Of a stretch of 64,000 bases of DNA, positions 23,993 through 35,477 are shown piece by piece. Positions within the stretch are counted from its first letter, which is position 1; the number at the start of each line of letters is the position of its first letter. The notes under the pieces were generated by a model. It saw only the letters and a program-made list of their open reading frames with translations. It searched no databases and was not told the DNA's origin. The position numbers were made by a program, and so were the translations under genes. Origin of the DNA: Cheiracanthium punctorium (Eukaryota; Arthropoda; Arachnida; Araneae; Cheiracanthiidae); the NCBI GenBank assembly GCA_038373885.1, contig JAWZYV010010236.1, forward strand, positions 1-64,000, written 5' to 3'.

Positions 23993-25380
23993 AGGGTGAT
24001 CAGAAAATGAGTATACATTTGAAAAATTAGTAATTCACTGAATAATATAGGTAGAGAGGTAAAAATTAACACTCATGCTTGAAATAACATGGGGTTTTAT
24101 TGCAACCACAAAAAAAGTTTTAAAAATGGCCGACCGATGGAGATTTATGTGATAAAAAAAGTAATAAATAGAATTAAAAATTATTACAAAGCAAAGACTA
24201 TGTTCTTCAGAACAAATGCTGAAGATGACGATCGTCATTCCTCAATAATAGCTGTAGTCGAGGGACAATATTGTGAACAGCACTGTATAGCGATTCCCAT
24301 TTCTTTATGAACTGTCTGAGCAGCATTAGCACTTGTGCTCGGTCGGCAGTTGCGGGGCCTGTAATGTAAACATCCCGTGGCTTCGAACTTCTATAAATCA
24401 TTCTCTTCACAGCTGAACCTGTCATAGAACCTTTACCCGTTTGAATTCGCTTCTTACGGCGATAGTATCGTAAAGCTGAACAGGGTGTCTACCCAATTTC
24501 TGAAAGTCAATTTCCTGACTTTTTCCTGATTTTTGGGAGGTCCCGGGAAAAAAATTCCTGACCCATGCATTTTACTTTGGGAAATTGCACAATGCCCCTC
24601 CCTTGTCTTTATATTTGTATATGTTGTACAACTTCTTGAAATCAATTTGAACTGAAGTATACAGGATTGAGCTTTCATCCATTGAGAAACAGACGTAGTC
24701 GCACTTTCTCATAGAATTAACTAACTGTTCTCGGAAATACGGTTCTAAGCCATAAGTTACTAAGCTAATTTGTCTTTTACCCTCCCGTCACGATGGATGA
24801 TCCCCCAGTTTTCCCTCCTTATACAAAATATCGCTTGAAGCTTTCGCGGTCCCAAAAATGTGTTGCAGTTGCTTTCGGTTTCCAGTCTGACTAAGAAAGA
24901 AAGGGTTAAAAAAAAAGCACACAAAAGCAAAAGAATTGATTATTTTGGTGGATTTTCGGATCCATTACCCAATTTCCCGGTTTTTTCCAGACTTTCCGGA
25001 CCCACTTTCCAATTTCCCGGCTTTTTCCAGACTTTCCGGATTTTCCGGAGCGGTAGACACCCTGCTGAAGTAGCAGATTTCCAATTCTAATAGTACAGCT
25101 TCAATAACAGTGATTTTTTTGGTAACGTCAATATGCTGCAATTGCCGATGCATTTTATTCCCTATCTCATTACAGTTCCTTTTATGCAGTATTCGCATCC
25201 AGCGTCGCTGACATTTTGCTTTCCAGCGCCATCTGTTGGCCATTTTTGGAACTTTTTCTTTTTTGAGGTTGTAATAAACCCCCCTGTCATTTTAAGTGTG
25301 TGTCAATTTTTACCTTTCTACCTACATTATTCCGTGAAATATTATTTTTTGAAATGTATACTCATTTTCTGATCACCCTG
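23993..25380. mobile_element. Mariner-like foldback element with TIRs of about 110 bp
   Basis: The left end (AGGGTGATCAGAAAATGAGT) and right end (inward CAGGGTGATCAGAAAATGAG) remain similar for about 110 bp, through TAGGTAGARAGGTAAAAATT to a GGTTTTATTGCAAC-like segment. TA flanks both ends (23991-23992 and 25381-25382). A 72-codon minus-strand frame at 24207-24425 ends RLQLLLRNDDRHLQHLF, faintly like a mariner transposase tail. A second transposon sits inside at 24481-25064. Confidence 0.8.
24481..25064. mobile_element. Nested TIR element with CAGGGTGTCTACC ends
   Basis: It begins CAGGGTGTCTACC and ends with the exact inverse GGTAGACACCCTG. CTGAA directly abuts both ends, suggesting a 5-bp target duplication. 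Repeated TTTCCGGA/TCCCGG blocks lie inside the right half. It is noncoding and nested in the older mariner-like element. Superfamily uncertain. Confidence 0.72.
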
Positions 25381-25394
25381 TACATACGTGGGTC

Positions 25395-26035
25395 GTATTT
25401 GTCTCTTTTGCTTCTTTATGTTGAAAAGTTCATCATAATTTATGTATTAGTCATATTTGCCTATTTCGCTTTATTATGTTGGAAAATGTATCACGATCCA
25501 TGTGAGCCCCATTTCTGTTTTCACCTTCATGTTGGATTATGTAGCCATCCGGGTTGTGTAGTGGTTAGAGAGCAATCCTAGCACACCACGGGTCTGGGTT
25601 CGATTCCCGGCAAGGGCTTCGGTGTAATCTCGTCTGTCCCTTCATAAGAGGCAACGCTGGCCCACCTATTACGTGCCTCCATAATAAAGAGACCAGTAAT
25701 TCCGGCCTCGGTAGTAATCCAGTAGTAGGCCTTGGCTATACGGCACGTGCCCGCCATTAGGAAAAAAAAATTGGAATGTGTAACATAATCCATACAGAAG
25801 CCTTATATGTTTTTCTTCCTTCGCTGTTGTTGGAAAGTGTATCATAATCAATGTGTCGTCCCCTACTTCTTTCTATTTTTATTATGTTGAGAAGTATATC
25901 ATAGTCCGTTGTCAGCCATATCTGCATTTCTTGCTTCATTTTGTTGGAAAGTACATCATAATCTATAGGCGGTCTCTATTCTTTTATCTTTCTTCATTAT
26001 CTTGGAAAATGTACCTTGGTCAACGCTTCATGATC
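25395..26035. repeat. Minisatellite with 57-58 bp period, interrupted by a SINE
   Basis: A core TTATGTTGGAAAGTRYATCA followed by TAATC and a pyrimidine-rich part recurs at 25421, 25479, 25532, 25830, 25887, 25944 and 26002, spaced mostly 57-58 bp. The gap between the third and fourth units is the SINE at 25553-25770. Related units in reverse orientation lie at 52005-52190. Confidence 0.78.
25553..25770 (+). mobile_element. tRNA-derived SINE family B
   Basis: The head looks like a tRNA: box A-like TGTGTAGTGGTTAGAG and box B GGTTCGATTCCC at normal spacing. The acceptor ends GCCATCC and AAGGGC do not pair, so this is not a functional tRNA gene. A tRNA-unrelated body follows with GCCTCCATAATAAAGAG, then CACGTGCCCGCC and an A-tail. 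TTGGA occurs just before the head and again just after the tail, a likely short target duplication within the minisatellite. Confidence 0.75.
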
Positions 26036-26581
26036 TCTATTTTACACAAAAAAAAATTCCTTTTAAATTTATTGTATGAAAAAACCTGTTGATATAAATG
26101 CTTTAAGTACGGTAAAATAAGTCGTTAATTTTTGCTGTACATTTATTTCTTTTATAAGCATCCAAAAAACTGTTTTCATCAAATCCATTTGTAAATGTGC
26201 CCCACCTGACGACTGTGCCCGCACGTTTCATTGTACTGTGTAATTTTTAAACAGTTTACATTATTATTTCTTAAAAAATAGCCATTTCACCTTTACATCG
26301 AGCCCTTAGCTTCTAAAACATATCTTTTGCTTTATAATAGCATGCATAATAGAGCAGAAATGTTACTTGATTCGTACAGCAATTTACAAATGGTTGACTT
26401 AAGTGCCCTACACATGACGTATTCAAATTAATTAATACTTTAAACAGAAAACATTTAAAAGTTGCATAACTTAGTCTGAAATGTACTAAATGTAAATAAA
26501 ATAAAAAAATGCGCTGTTTCCAACTTGTGAAAAAGCTTATGTTTTATAATTGAATTTAAATGAAACTATGGGTGTTTAATT
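26036..26581. other. AT-rich stretch without gene
   Basis: No signal was recognised. Confidence 0.5.
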
Positions 26582-26890
26582 GTCCCGCACGTGACTGTAG
26601 AATGGCCCTATGGTTATCAACCTCTGCTGGTTAGACTGTTTCGGGATCGTGTACGCTATAGGGAGCTCGTGCACGTAAAATCTTTCTGTAGCTCCAATGT
26701 CCTCCACTCTCAAATGGAGGCTCCAATGTCCTCCACTCTCTCTCTGCGAGTGCTGATCCAGGTGCTTGGTCTCTCATCTGGATCTGGTTCTAAATTAGGA
26801 TTTCACTCACATTGGCATTCACTCATATCACTAGCGTTGGCTCTACCCACTCCAGGCATCCCCACAATGAAATGGCCGGCCAAACTCTTT
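26582..26890 (+). mobile_element. SINE family A, diverged copy
   Basis: It begins GTCCCGCACGTG and retains GGGATCGTGTACGCTA and GTGCACGTAAAATC, then a CTCCAATGTCCTCCACTCT block present twice. The 3' end is diverged and no target duplication was found. Confidence 0.65.
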
Positions 26891-27959
26891 GGCCCTATAG
26901 TAGTGGTCAAGCTTACAGTCGGCAGCTGACCCGATCATTACACGGAAAAATAAATGTCTATGATCTTGATCAGTCATTGTTTGGGCCATGGACGAAATCT
27001 CGCCAACTGTTGACAAGCTGTCTAATTTTGGCGAAATATAGAATAGGTACTGAAAATAAGTTTCTAAAATTGAAAACAGTTTGCGATTTCATTTATATTT
27101 GGCGGAAAATCACCGAACTTTGATACTGCTGAAGCATTGCATCTCAATTTCAATTGAAATAAGTTTGAGTAAAGTGCATCAGAAATTTATATAGCTAAAT
27201 TGACAAATAAGAAAGTTGCGTGTTTGTACCCATTAGTTCTTTCTTTAAATTTGATTTTATAGCGGCAGAGCTTTGTGGGGCTTTTCAATCATAATGGCCC
27301 GAGCTCACAAACCACATCCGCATACAAGAAGGGCGCGTTACGCAAACTGCACCTGTCAAACCATCTGCTTCGATCTGCTGACGTATGTCAACGAACTAAT
27401 TTTAATATCGTCCTATTTGCTCCGAAACAACCTCCCTTCTTTCCGCCATTTCCCTTACAATTCACGACAATCCAAGAGATTCCTCGGCCGAATAAATAGT
27501 CAAAAATGTCTTCGTGGGAGAAAAAAAAAAATAAAGAGAATGTTTTTCAATTTTTATTATTGTCTTTATAACAGCATTTCTCGTGATTTACTGCCTCTCA
27601 GATAGTTCTATTTCTCCTGGGAAATCATAACAGCTCGAGATGAGCACTTTTTGCCAAGGGGTATAATGGGAAAAATGTCAGCACCCACTGTGATATGATC
27701 GATTACTTCGCTTCCAAGCAAAGAAGTGGGCAGGCCGAGCTAAGCATTTGTGCCCTGGACAATCAATGCCGCATTCCGCTGGTTCGATATTTTTATAAAG
27801 CATTTCCTTCCTGGATGTGTTTTAACGGTGCAGTGCAATAAAGCACTGTTTATGCGTTTCTCGTTTATACGACTTTTACACTTATACGTCGTTTTCGTGA
27901 AGTCCCGACCACAGAAGGAGTAGATAAAGAGTGCAGTTGTAACCCTAAAATGCACCAGA
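26891..27959. other. Moderately GC-richer stretch without a supported gene
   Basis: Open frames at 26812, 27273 and 27740 have no recognisable domain and overlap each other in different frames. No splice or promoter pattern is convincing. Confidence 0.4.
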
Positions 27960-28178
27960 AATGGGGGTTACGGCCAATTATCTGCACAAGGTATTTAGCC
28001 CGGGGGTGGGATTTCCCTCCGTTGGGGACTTTATAAGGGGTCCTAACCCATATTTACGCGAAGTTTCGTTGAAAATCTCGGAAAACTCCAAACGGTTAGG
28101 TCGGCGGACGCGACTTGGCTTCGAAACAGGCACCTTCCGTCTCCCATTTCAAAGCGCTATCGCTATGCCACCGGAGGG
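27960..28178 (-). mobile_element. tRNA-derived SINE family C, copy 1
   Basis: On the minus strand the head carries a box A-like GTGGCATAGCGATAGCGC and a box B-like TGTTTCGAAGCC at tRNA spacing. The body then includes GAGATTTTCAACGAAACTTC and GGGTTAGGACCCC. A related copy in the same orientation lies at 33595-33803. Confidence 0.65.
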
Positions 28179-29723
28179 GCTAACTGAAATCAAATATAAG
28201 TCACGTGGCGTACAGAAATGGCGCTGCAAAAACTATTCAATTAGTTCCCTCATCTCTCGTTTTGCTTCTCAGTAAAGTAAAAGGTTTGATTTTGCTAAAC
28301 AGCGATGAACAGCCAAATCCTTTAATTTTCTTTCCCAGCGATCCTATTATCTTAACATCAACTTTCTACGGAAAATGGCACACTCGCTCCACCTATTTCT
28401 CCTCTATGGTTCCGACTCATTCAATTTAATGCAAAAATACTTCGAGTATAGGACGCTCGATTTCAGTTTTTACTCCGTTTTTCACTTCCCTTCTCCTCTC
28501 AATCATTATTTTCCTATTTAAAGTGAAGCTTTTCCTCGATTGAACGTCTAATGAAGAGCGTGAGGAGTATTGTAGCTTTATCACCTTCCTTTAGACAGCA
28601 ATCGACTATATTGGTACGTAAATGAAAATGAGCTAATTATGTCAGGGGATTCAGAATTTTTAAAATGTGTCTTCATAAGCTGTGCCATGCACTGAAATAA
28701 GCGATAAACTTGTATCAATTAAGAAACTTAAAAAATATATTCTTAAAAATTGAAAATTTTCCAGGATGTGTGTCACTTTATAAAAAAATTTTCAATGCAT
28801 TTTCATGTTTAAGACTTTATTGTGAAAAGTTTCATAAAAGTCACTTTTTTATTTGTGTAGTATGTAGATTACATAGAATCATCTTGAATTTTTTTTTCGA
28901 GTCTCTGCCTTTACTAGTTTATTCCAATTTGTGTAACAAGTCTCAGAGGAAGATTTTACCTTATTTCTGCGAAATACAGCTGTAAGTACAAAAAGGAAGT
29001 TTATTGTTAGGCTTGCATGCCTCCCCTTTCTCCCTGTCTCTTATTTATTTATTTTATTTTATTTTTTCATATTCCGTGATTAGTATGAGTAACGACATTT
29101 GTATTTATGGTAGTAGTTATTTGTCTGTAATTACAATTTTGCGCCATTAATGACAACGATGTATATTAATAGTTTTAAAATGTTCGTGTATATTTCATTA
29201 TTTTGTTTACATCTCTTTAGAGAGACATCTCGATGCACTAAAATATTTATTGAAGCATTTAATTGTACTTAGGCACCATTACAACCACGAGTAATCATTT
29301 TTATTGCGAACGCAATAAAATAGTCCTTTGTTTTTAGTAATGATCGTTTGCAATGAATCATATTTCGAATTCATTATTATTGTTTCGCAAATAGCTCTGT
29401 AACAAAAAATTCATTTACATGTATAATTAGCTAACAAAAACGAAATGCAAATTAATTCTTGTATTCATTATGTGTGAGTAAATCAAAAAGAAGTAAGTAA
29501 AGCATTGTTAATTTCTTTTACGTTAGCTAAGCCTAATTAAATTAAAAGTGGGACTGCTTACTGAGTGTGGCAAAATGTTTATTTTATTAATAAATTAAAT
29601 CTGAACAATAGGGCGATCACTAAAAAAGCAAGAGAACAAACAACACTGTATAAATTTCAAAGGCATCCAAATGTATTTACATTTATTTTAAATGCACATA
29701 AAATAATCTTTGTCTCTCTTATA
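28179..29723. other. AT-rich stretch without gene
   Basis: The frames at 28205 and 28710 have AT-driven composition and no domain. A (TTTAT)n tract lies near 29045. Confidence 0.5.
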
Positions 29724-29880
29724 CAGTAAAACCTGTCCAAAACGAATACTTTGTCAAGAGGAACTTATCTTAACTCAAATAGTATTTCCTGGTCCCATGA
29801 GTTACAATCCTGTTCAGTTGAAACTTGAATTAACGGAAACCTTCGTTTGCAGTGGACGGAGAATCCTGTCTCTTGCAATT
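29724..29880. mobile_element. Candidate pogo-like terminus
   Basis: The sequence TACAGTAAAACCTGTCCAAA, followed by further CTTGAATTAACGGAAACC-like text, resembles one end of a pogo/Tigger MITE. The opposite terminus is not recognisable. Confidence 0.35.
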
Positions 29881-30324
29881 TTGTTAAAAATATTATTAAC
29901 TCAGCCTATAAATAATCTGGATACAGATATTAATTCATGTAGTTTTATAAATAATCTAATTTAAAATTGATCGTTCAATTTTTATTTTTTCTTGACTTTA
30001 CTCTTTAGATTAAACAACCTGAAATATTCTTTAGCTCTGGAACATTTTAAATAAAGTATTTTTACAACACAAAATATTTCAGCTTTCCGTAAGAAAACCA
30101 GTTATTTATAATTTGGTATTACGATTTTCGCATTTTTCTACAAACTACAATTTTTATTGAAAATCAACCTGTCTACTTGCATCAGAAAACCAACTAGATA
30201 TTACTTTTAAAAATGTCTGAAACCCTTCAAAAACATTCAGCAGTTTCTGCTTAAAATCGAGGCAATCTTTAACAGACAAGACCCGATATCCTGGGGAAAG
30301 ACTGCAATTTGCAGTGTACATATA

Positions 30325-30464
30325 CAGGGCGGTTATGAATAAACTTCCCTTTTAAATAGCATTGTACAGCTGAAATGGTTGAGAGATTATTGTCATTGAT
30401 TTTTGCAACTGGATACCAGATACAAACCAAATACGCCAGATTGTCGTTTTAGACATTTGTATCG
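30325..30464. repeat. Candidate orphan TIR end
   Basis: CAGGGCGGTTATGAATAAAC follows a TA and looks like a Tc1/mariner-type terminus. I could not find its partner. The P1 element at 30469 may lie within the remnant. Confidence 0.3.
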
Positions 30465-30468
30465 TTAA

Positions 30469-30857
30469 CCCTTTGAGGTGCAACCCTTTCCCAATGCTGC
30501 ACAGCCAGCTGCGTCAAAAAAGGGTCGCTTGATCTGTGTCACGCGATGAATGTTTCGATCGTCCGCCATCTTGCTGGTAGTTAAGTCGAGCGATGGCGAC
30601 GGCTGCGCTTTTTTCAGCATTGGGCAATCTATCCAGCTGATCTTGCATTCTTCCAGTTTTCAGCAGATGTCAGTGCTGTTCAAAAGAATCGTGATCATTT
30701 TTTTACGGGAAATGGCGTGCTAAAAAGTAAAGGATTTTCGTGGAGCTATGTCATCCGCAACTATTTTTATAGAAATCAAATCTATTCTTCGTGACTGGCA
30801 ACAGTGAAAACATCAGAGTTTGGTGTTCCCAGAGCGGGAACACTGCTCGTTAAAAGG
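30469..30857. mobile_element. Palindromic TTAA element (family P1), reversed
   Basis: TTAA flanks both sides (30465-30468 and 30858-30861). End B, CCCTTTGAGGTGCAACCC, is on the left and the GTTCCC..GGGAAC end A is on the right, opposite to the copy at 7343. One arm of the B palindrome is shortened. Confidence 0.78.
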
Positions 30858-30861
30858 TTAA

Positions 30862-32544
30862 ACTTGCTGTTTCCCATGCAATATGCTAACTAATGGACAT
30901 TTTTTGAACTATGAAAAAAATAAACTGAGAGCGGCTCGTGTACAGTTTATATAATTAGTTGGTGGCAATTTGCTCACCCGTTTCCGAGATACAGACTGCT
31001 GTTCATAGCTATAGTTATAGCTATTCTGTATGTTGTAATTCGACATCATACCAGCTTCTGGAACCATCTTCTGAATGTCACCCCAGAATGTCCATTTATA
31101 TAATATGGCTCATGTGTCATTTTTGTTTACAACAAACATTTCGCACAACGTACGGTTGTTTGTGTGTCAATCTCTAATCAAAAAAAATCTTGTAATTCGA
31201 TCATATATATGCAAAGAGAATTCCAAATCTAAGATATGATTTCAAATTTGAAACTTATTTTCAAATTTCACATTCAAATCTTTCAATTATCTTAAATTCA
31301 TTTTTTATGTATTTTATAGTAAACCAAATAAGATATTTTCAAAATGAAATTAAACAGAAGCATGATAATTTATGTTAGTAGTTCGAAAAAATACCCGACA
31401 TCTTTCACTTAATGAAGCTATCTAAAATCGCTGGCATATTCTACTGAAATAAAATTTTGTTTACATGTTTGAAGATAATGGTTTAAGGAATCTTTTAACA
31501 ATGATAGCAGTAAAAAATGTTTTGACACACAAAAACAAGAACTCAATTTTTAAGCGCAACTTCTTTATTAACTATAACATGTCGTAACTTACTATCCATA
31601 TCTTCTTGCTTAACCATAATTATTTCAGATAAAATCTCAAACATTTAAAAGAAAAATTATGAAGATTAGAAAATAAATTAACTTTAAGCCTAATTCAATT
31701 GGATCTCACAGATAAGGCTTTTGCGAGCTCACTTATTTCACAGAAAATCAAAATGTATTCTTTGAAATAAGAAAATGAAAATTGTATTTAACTGAACGTG
31801 TTAAACTTAAAAAAGAGAGAAAGATAATTCAATATTCTATTACACAATATAGTGTTATTTAAGTAAGATTAAAAACACAGCAGACATATTTTTAAAATAG
31901 AAATTGTTTAATCAAATCTTTCGCAATTTTGTTACATTCTGTTCAGTTATTCTTATCTAAAATTAAACAACTACTTTACAATGTTATAGAAAGTTGCCTT
32001 TTTTGAAAGCGTTGTTTATTTTAAATTCTGTCAAGTATTTACTGCACGTCATAATGCAAATCGTGGGTTGAAATTATCAAGCGTTCAAATGCTCAAAATT
32101 ACTAGAAATATGCATTTAACATTCTGAGTGCTTTTACGTGGAAATGCTTCTGTAAATAATGCGAGGATATAGAATTATGTGTACCCCTTTGTTTCACTCC
32201 CGATTAAGAGAAAATTCTCGTGAAGGGTACATCTTCTTCCCCCAGCCTTTCAAAATTCATGGAAGTAGCCTGAGATCCAAGCTCATGACGTCACAGAAAA
32301 ATCGTCCTGAAGCTAAAGCACCTATATATATATATATATATATATACGAGCTGACACATCCGCCGTTCCTATGTCCTATGCCAACGTGTTGTCATAACAG
32401 ATTAATTATCTTTTTATTAATGTACAACACACTGACGTCACATGGATCAAGCCTATTAATTACTTTCATTTGCCAAAAGGCGCATAAAATAAGCCTTAAT
32501 ATATTAATAATAAAGTCTTGTTATAACACTTTATGTTGTTTGTC
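30862..32544. other. AT-rich stretch without gene
   Basis: A (TA)n microsatellite lies at about 32322-32345. The 133-codon frame at 32159 crosses it and has no domain. Confidence 0.5.
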
Positions 32545-32938
32545 GTTTCGTTGTTTCTGATACCTTCTGTCAACCGCAGAACAGTCCCAGATCCTCCAAT
32601 AGGATGGCGATGGACAGAAGGGGGCGGCTTCCATTTGAAAGGGACCCAGAGGGAGGAAGTCTAACTTCGCTCGGGGTCCCCTAATTTTGAACCCATTTCC
32701 GATGAGGGACCAACCACCTGAAACGGCACTCCCAGAGGTATTGTTAAACATGGAAGACATTGAGGCCACGACGGATTTTAATTGCACCAACTCCCATTAG
32801 CGTACACGGTCCCACAGCAGTCCAGTCGAGAGGGGAGTTCACCTTCTCAGGCACTGGCGAAGCCGGGAGCTGCTTCGCTTGTCGTGCTCTAGTAGGAGCG
32901 TAGTTTAATGCCCAGACCACTACGGGACATGACATTTC
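32545..32938 (-). mobile_element. SINE family A, minus-strand copy
   Basis: Read on the minus strand it starts GTCCCGTAGTGGTCTGGGC, then GTGGGACCGTGTACGCTA and GTCTTCCATGTTTAAC, and ends near GAAACAACGAAACGAC. Frames crossing it are not genes. No clean target duplication was seen. Confidence 0.7.
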
Positions 32939-33590
32939 ATAAAAAGTTTTATTGGTGTTACCTCTGTCTACCTGTCTACCTAAAAGCAGAGACGTAGAGT
33001 GGAACAAGCCTACAGTAACGCTAATAGATATACGAGCTGGCACAAACCACCATTCTTGTGCCCAAAAGTTGCCAAGATGTATACCCACAGTTATTCATTT
33101 AGCTTAGGCGGTGTGTGCCCATAGTGGAAACACCTTTGAAAATCGCCAAAATGTGTATTAATTACGCCAAGATAGGACTTTGGGGGAAATCTCTCTGAAC
33201 TGAAAAATGACGACTTGCACCGGCCTATATTTTTATGGGCTCTAGCCTATAGTATAGATGATATCGATGGTTTTTAATTCCTTCTGCACATTCAACGATT
33301 AGTATTCATTCTGTATTTCTAGAAAAGCAGTTTATTTAAATAATGAGGAATTAAGCGCCCATGTAAGAATATCTGATTTAAATGTCGTTGAATAATGTGA
33401 TGCTTGTTTTTGTATATAAGCTTCGATTGCGTAAACACATTAGCAGCATCAGCAGTATATAGATTGTGTTTGCAGAAACACCTGTAACATTCTTTAACCA
33501 TGTTATACGATCCTCTTTTAGCTTGTTGCACGAAAACCAATCACAACTTTTCAACTTGTAATACAAATATGTCCTATATGTTTGTTTGTT
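32939..33590. other. Stretch without gene
   Basis: No recognised element or coding signal was found. Confidence 0.45.
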
Positions 33591-33594
33591 TGTA

Positions 33595-33803
33595 GGATTA
33601 TGGCCGATTTTTTACACTAGGGATCTAGGGAGTGCCCTCCGTGGGGCTTTCTAAGGAGTCCTAACCCGTATTTACGCTAAGTTTTGAAGAAAACTACGGA
33701 AAACTTCTAACGGCTAGGTTGAAGAATATGACCAAGGTTTGAACAAAGTACTTTCCATCTCCTGGTAGAGAGCGCTATGTGCTCGGCCACTCTGATGGGG
33801 CTA
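33595..33803 (-). mobile_element. tRNA-derived SINE family C, copy 2
   Basis: The minus-strand head has the box A-like GTGGCCGAGCACATAGCGCT and the box B-like TTGTTCAAACC, followed by a body sharing GGGTTAGGACTCC and AGTTTTC-like blocks with the copy at 27960. A (GTTT) motif lies at its 3' side. Confidence 0.65.
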
Positions 33804-34086
33804 CTTCCTATATGAACTTGTGTTATAGGAGTGTATAATGATGATACATATCATTATTTTAATTCTACGTAGTGAAAAATTTTCTGTTGTTGTTTCGATT
33901 TTTACATAATTTTCACTCCCACTAATGAGAGTAAAACAAATGTAAAAAGGAAACAATTTATACGGAAAGTTTAAATTATGTACTGTCCCACTTCCAAGCA
34001 TTCTAGACATATAAAGAATCAAGACTAACTATACATTTTCTTAATAGCGTATTTTCCAAGGAGGAACTTTCCAAACATGCTTTTAA

Positions 34087-34559
34087 CCCTTTGAGGCGCA
34101 ACCCTATCCCAATTCTGAAAGAAGGGAAGCCGTTGCCATCGCTCGACTTGACTACCAGCAAGATGGCGGACGATCGAAACGTTCATAGCTGGCTGTGCGG
34201 CACAGCCAGCTGTCGTCAAAAAAAAGTCTCTAGATCTGTGGCACGCGATGAACGTTTTGATCGTCCGCCCTCTTGCTGGTAGTCAAGTCGAGCGATGGCA
34301 ACGGCTGCCCTTTTTTCAGCATTGGGCAATCTATCCAGCTGTTCTCGCATTCTTCCATTTTTCAGCAGATGTCAGTGCTGTTAAAAAGAATCGTGACTAT
34401 TTTTTGACGGGAAATGACGTGCTAAAAAGTAAAGGATTCTCGTAGAGCTATGTCACCCGCAACTATTTTTATACAAATCAAATCTATTCTTCGTGACTGG
34501 CAACAGTCAAAACGTCAGAGTTTGGTGTTCCCATAGCGGGAACACTGCGCGTTAAAGGG
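34087..34559. mobile_element. Palindromic TTAA element (family P1), reversed
   Basis: TTAA flanks both sides (34083-34086 and 34560-34563). The left part is a large inverted repeat centred near 34195-34210 (CTGGCTGTGCGGCACAGCCAG). The right end carries GTTCCCATAGCGGGAAC and CGCGTTAAAGGG. Confidence 0.8.
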
Positions 34560-34563
34560 TTAA

Positions 34564-35237
34564 ATTAAATTAGTAGCTCAAGATATATTCAGCAGAAACT
34601 AATTACAGATAACTGCAAAATAATATTCCAGCGCTGAAGCCTGAATTTTCCATAAAGAATAGTCTCGATTAAAGATAATTAGAAATAAAATTTAAATCCG
34701 CATGCCTAACCTGAAACTTAATTTCGATTTCAGAATAAAGTACTTGAAAATAAATAAAAAAGATTTTTTTTCCTTTTATGAAACTTGCACTTAAGCATGA
34801 TTAAACGAGACTTTGCAAGCGCTTTAACGTACTTTCTTCGCTAAATTAGTTATAGTTGCGAAATCTAATTCTTTTGCAGTAAACAACAATTTATTTATGT
34901 CCTCGAATTAATAAATTTCATTTGTTTAAATTAGATTCTTTCTTTTAAAATAATCAGAAGTAATATTTGTTTTCCTTAATCTGTTTATCTTTATTTCAGT
35001 TTTTTGCTTTTCATTTTATTTAAACATCAGCTTAGAAACTTTGAATTATCGAAAAATTTTTCAAATGTGATTTTTTTTTTTTTAAATGGAGCAGCATGGC
35101 GTAAAACGTTAAGTACTTATAGTAATTGAATTCTAATTTAAATGTTATAATATATAAATATGTAAATATTAAAGTATTTAATGTCTGGGACATGTGTTTT
35201 TATTTTAATGAAGTAACTTCCATTATTGTTATCATAA
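34564..35237. other. AT-rich stretch without gene
   Basis: No signal was recognised. Confidence 0.5.
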
Positions 35238-35477
35238 TGGGCTCCCGCTACAACGCGATTTATCTTACGCGAATTGAATATTACACGAACTTTTCACAAA
35301 TAGCGTATCAGTGAGCTGACGCAAAATTTTCTCTCACAATACGAGGTTTTTCGCTAATAGTAAGAAACACGGTGTACAATATTATTCTGTACAGTACAGT
35401 ACACATATAGTCACATTACTACAGTACTGTGTCATGCTTTACAGTAAATATTATTATTACAGTACAGTAAAATAATA
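35238..35477. repeat. Possible pogo-like terminus and ACAGTA-rich repeat
   Basis: GGGCTCCCGCTACAACGCGA resembles a pogo-type end. A related inverse (ACAACGCGAAATTTTCACTT...GACTCCACTGTA) lies at 37840-37912. Several TACAGTACAGTA-type repeats follow at 35390-35477. Confidence 0.4.

Noticed and set aside
24860..25243. Frames of 76 and 92 codons
   Set aside because: They are translations of repeated TTTCCGGA blocks in the nested TIR element.
25553..25626. tRNA gene
   Set aside because: Boxes A and B are good, but the acceptor arms do not pair and a SINE body and A-tail follow.
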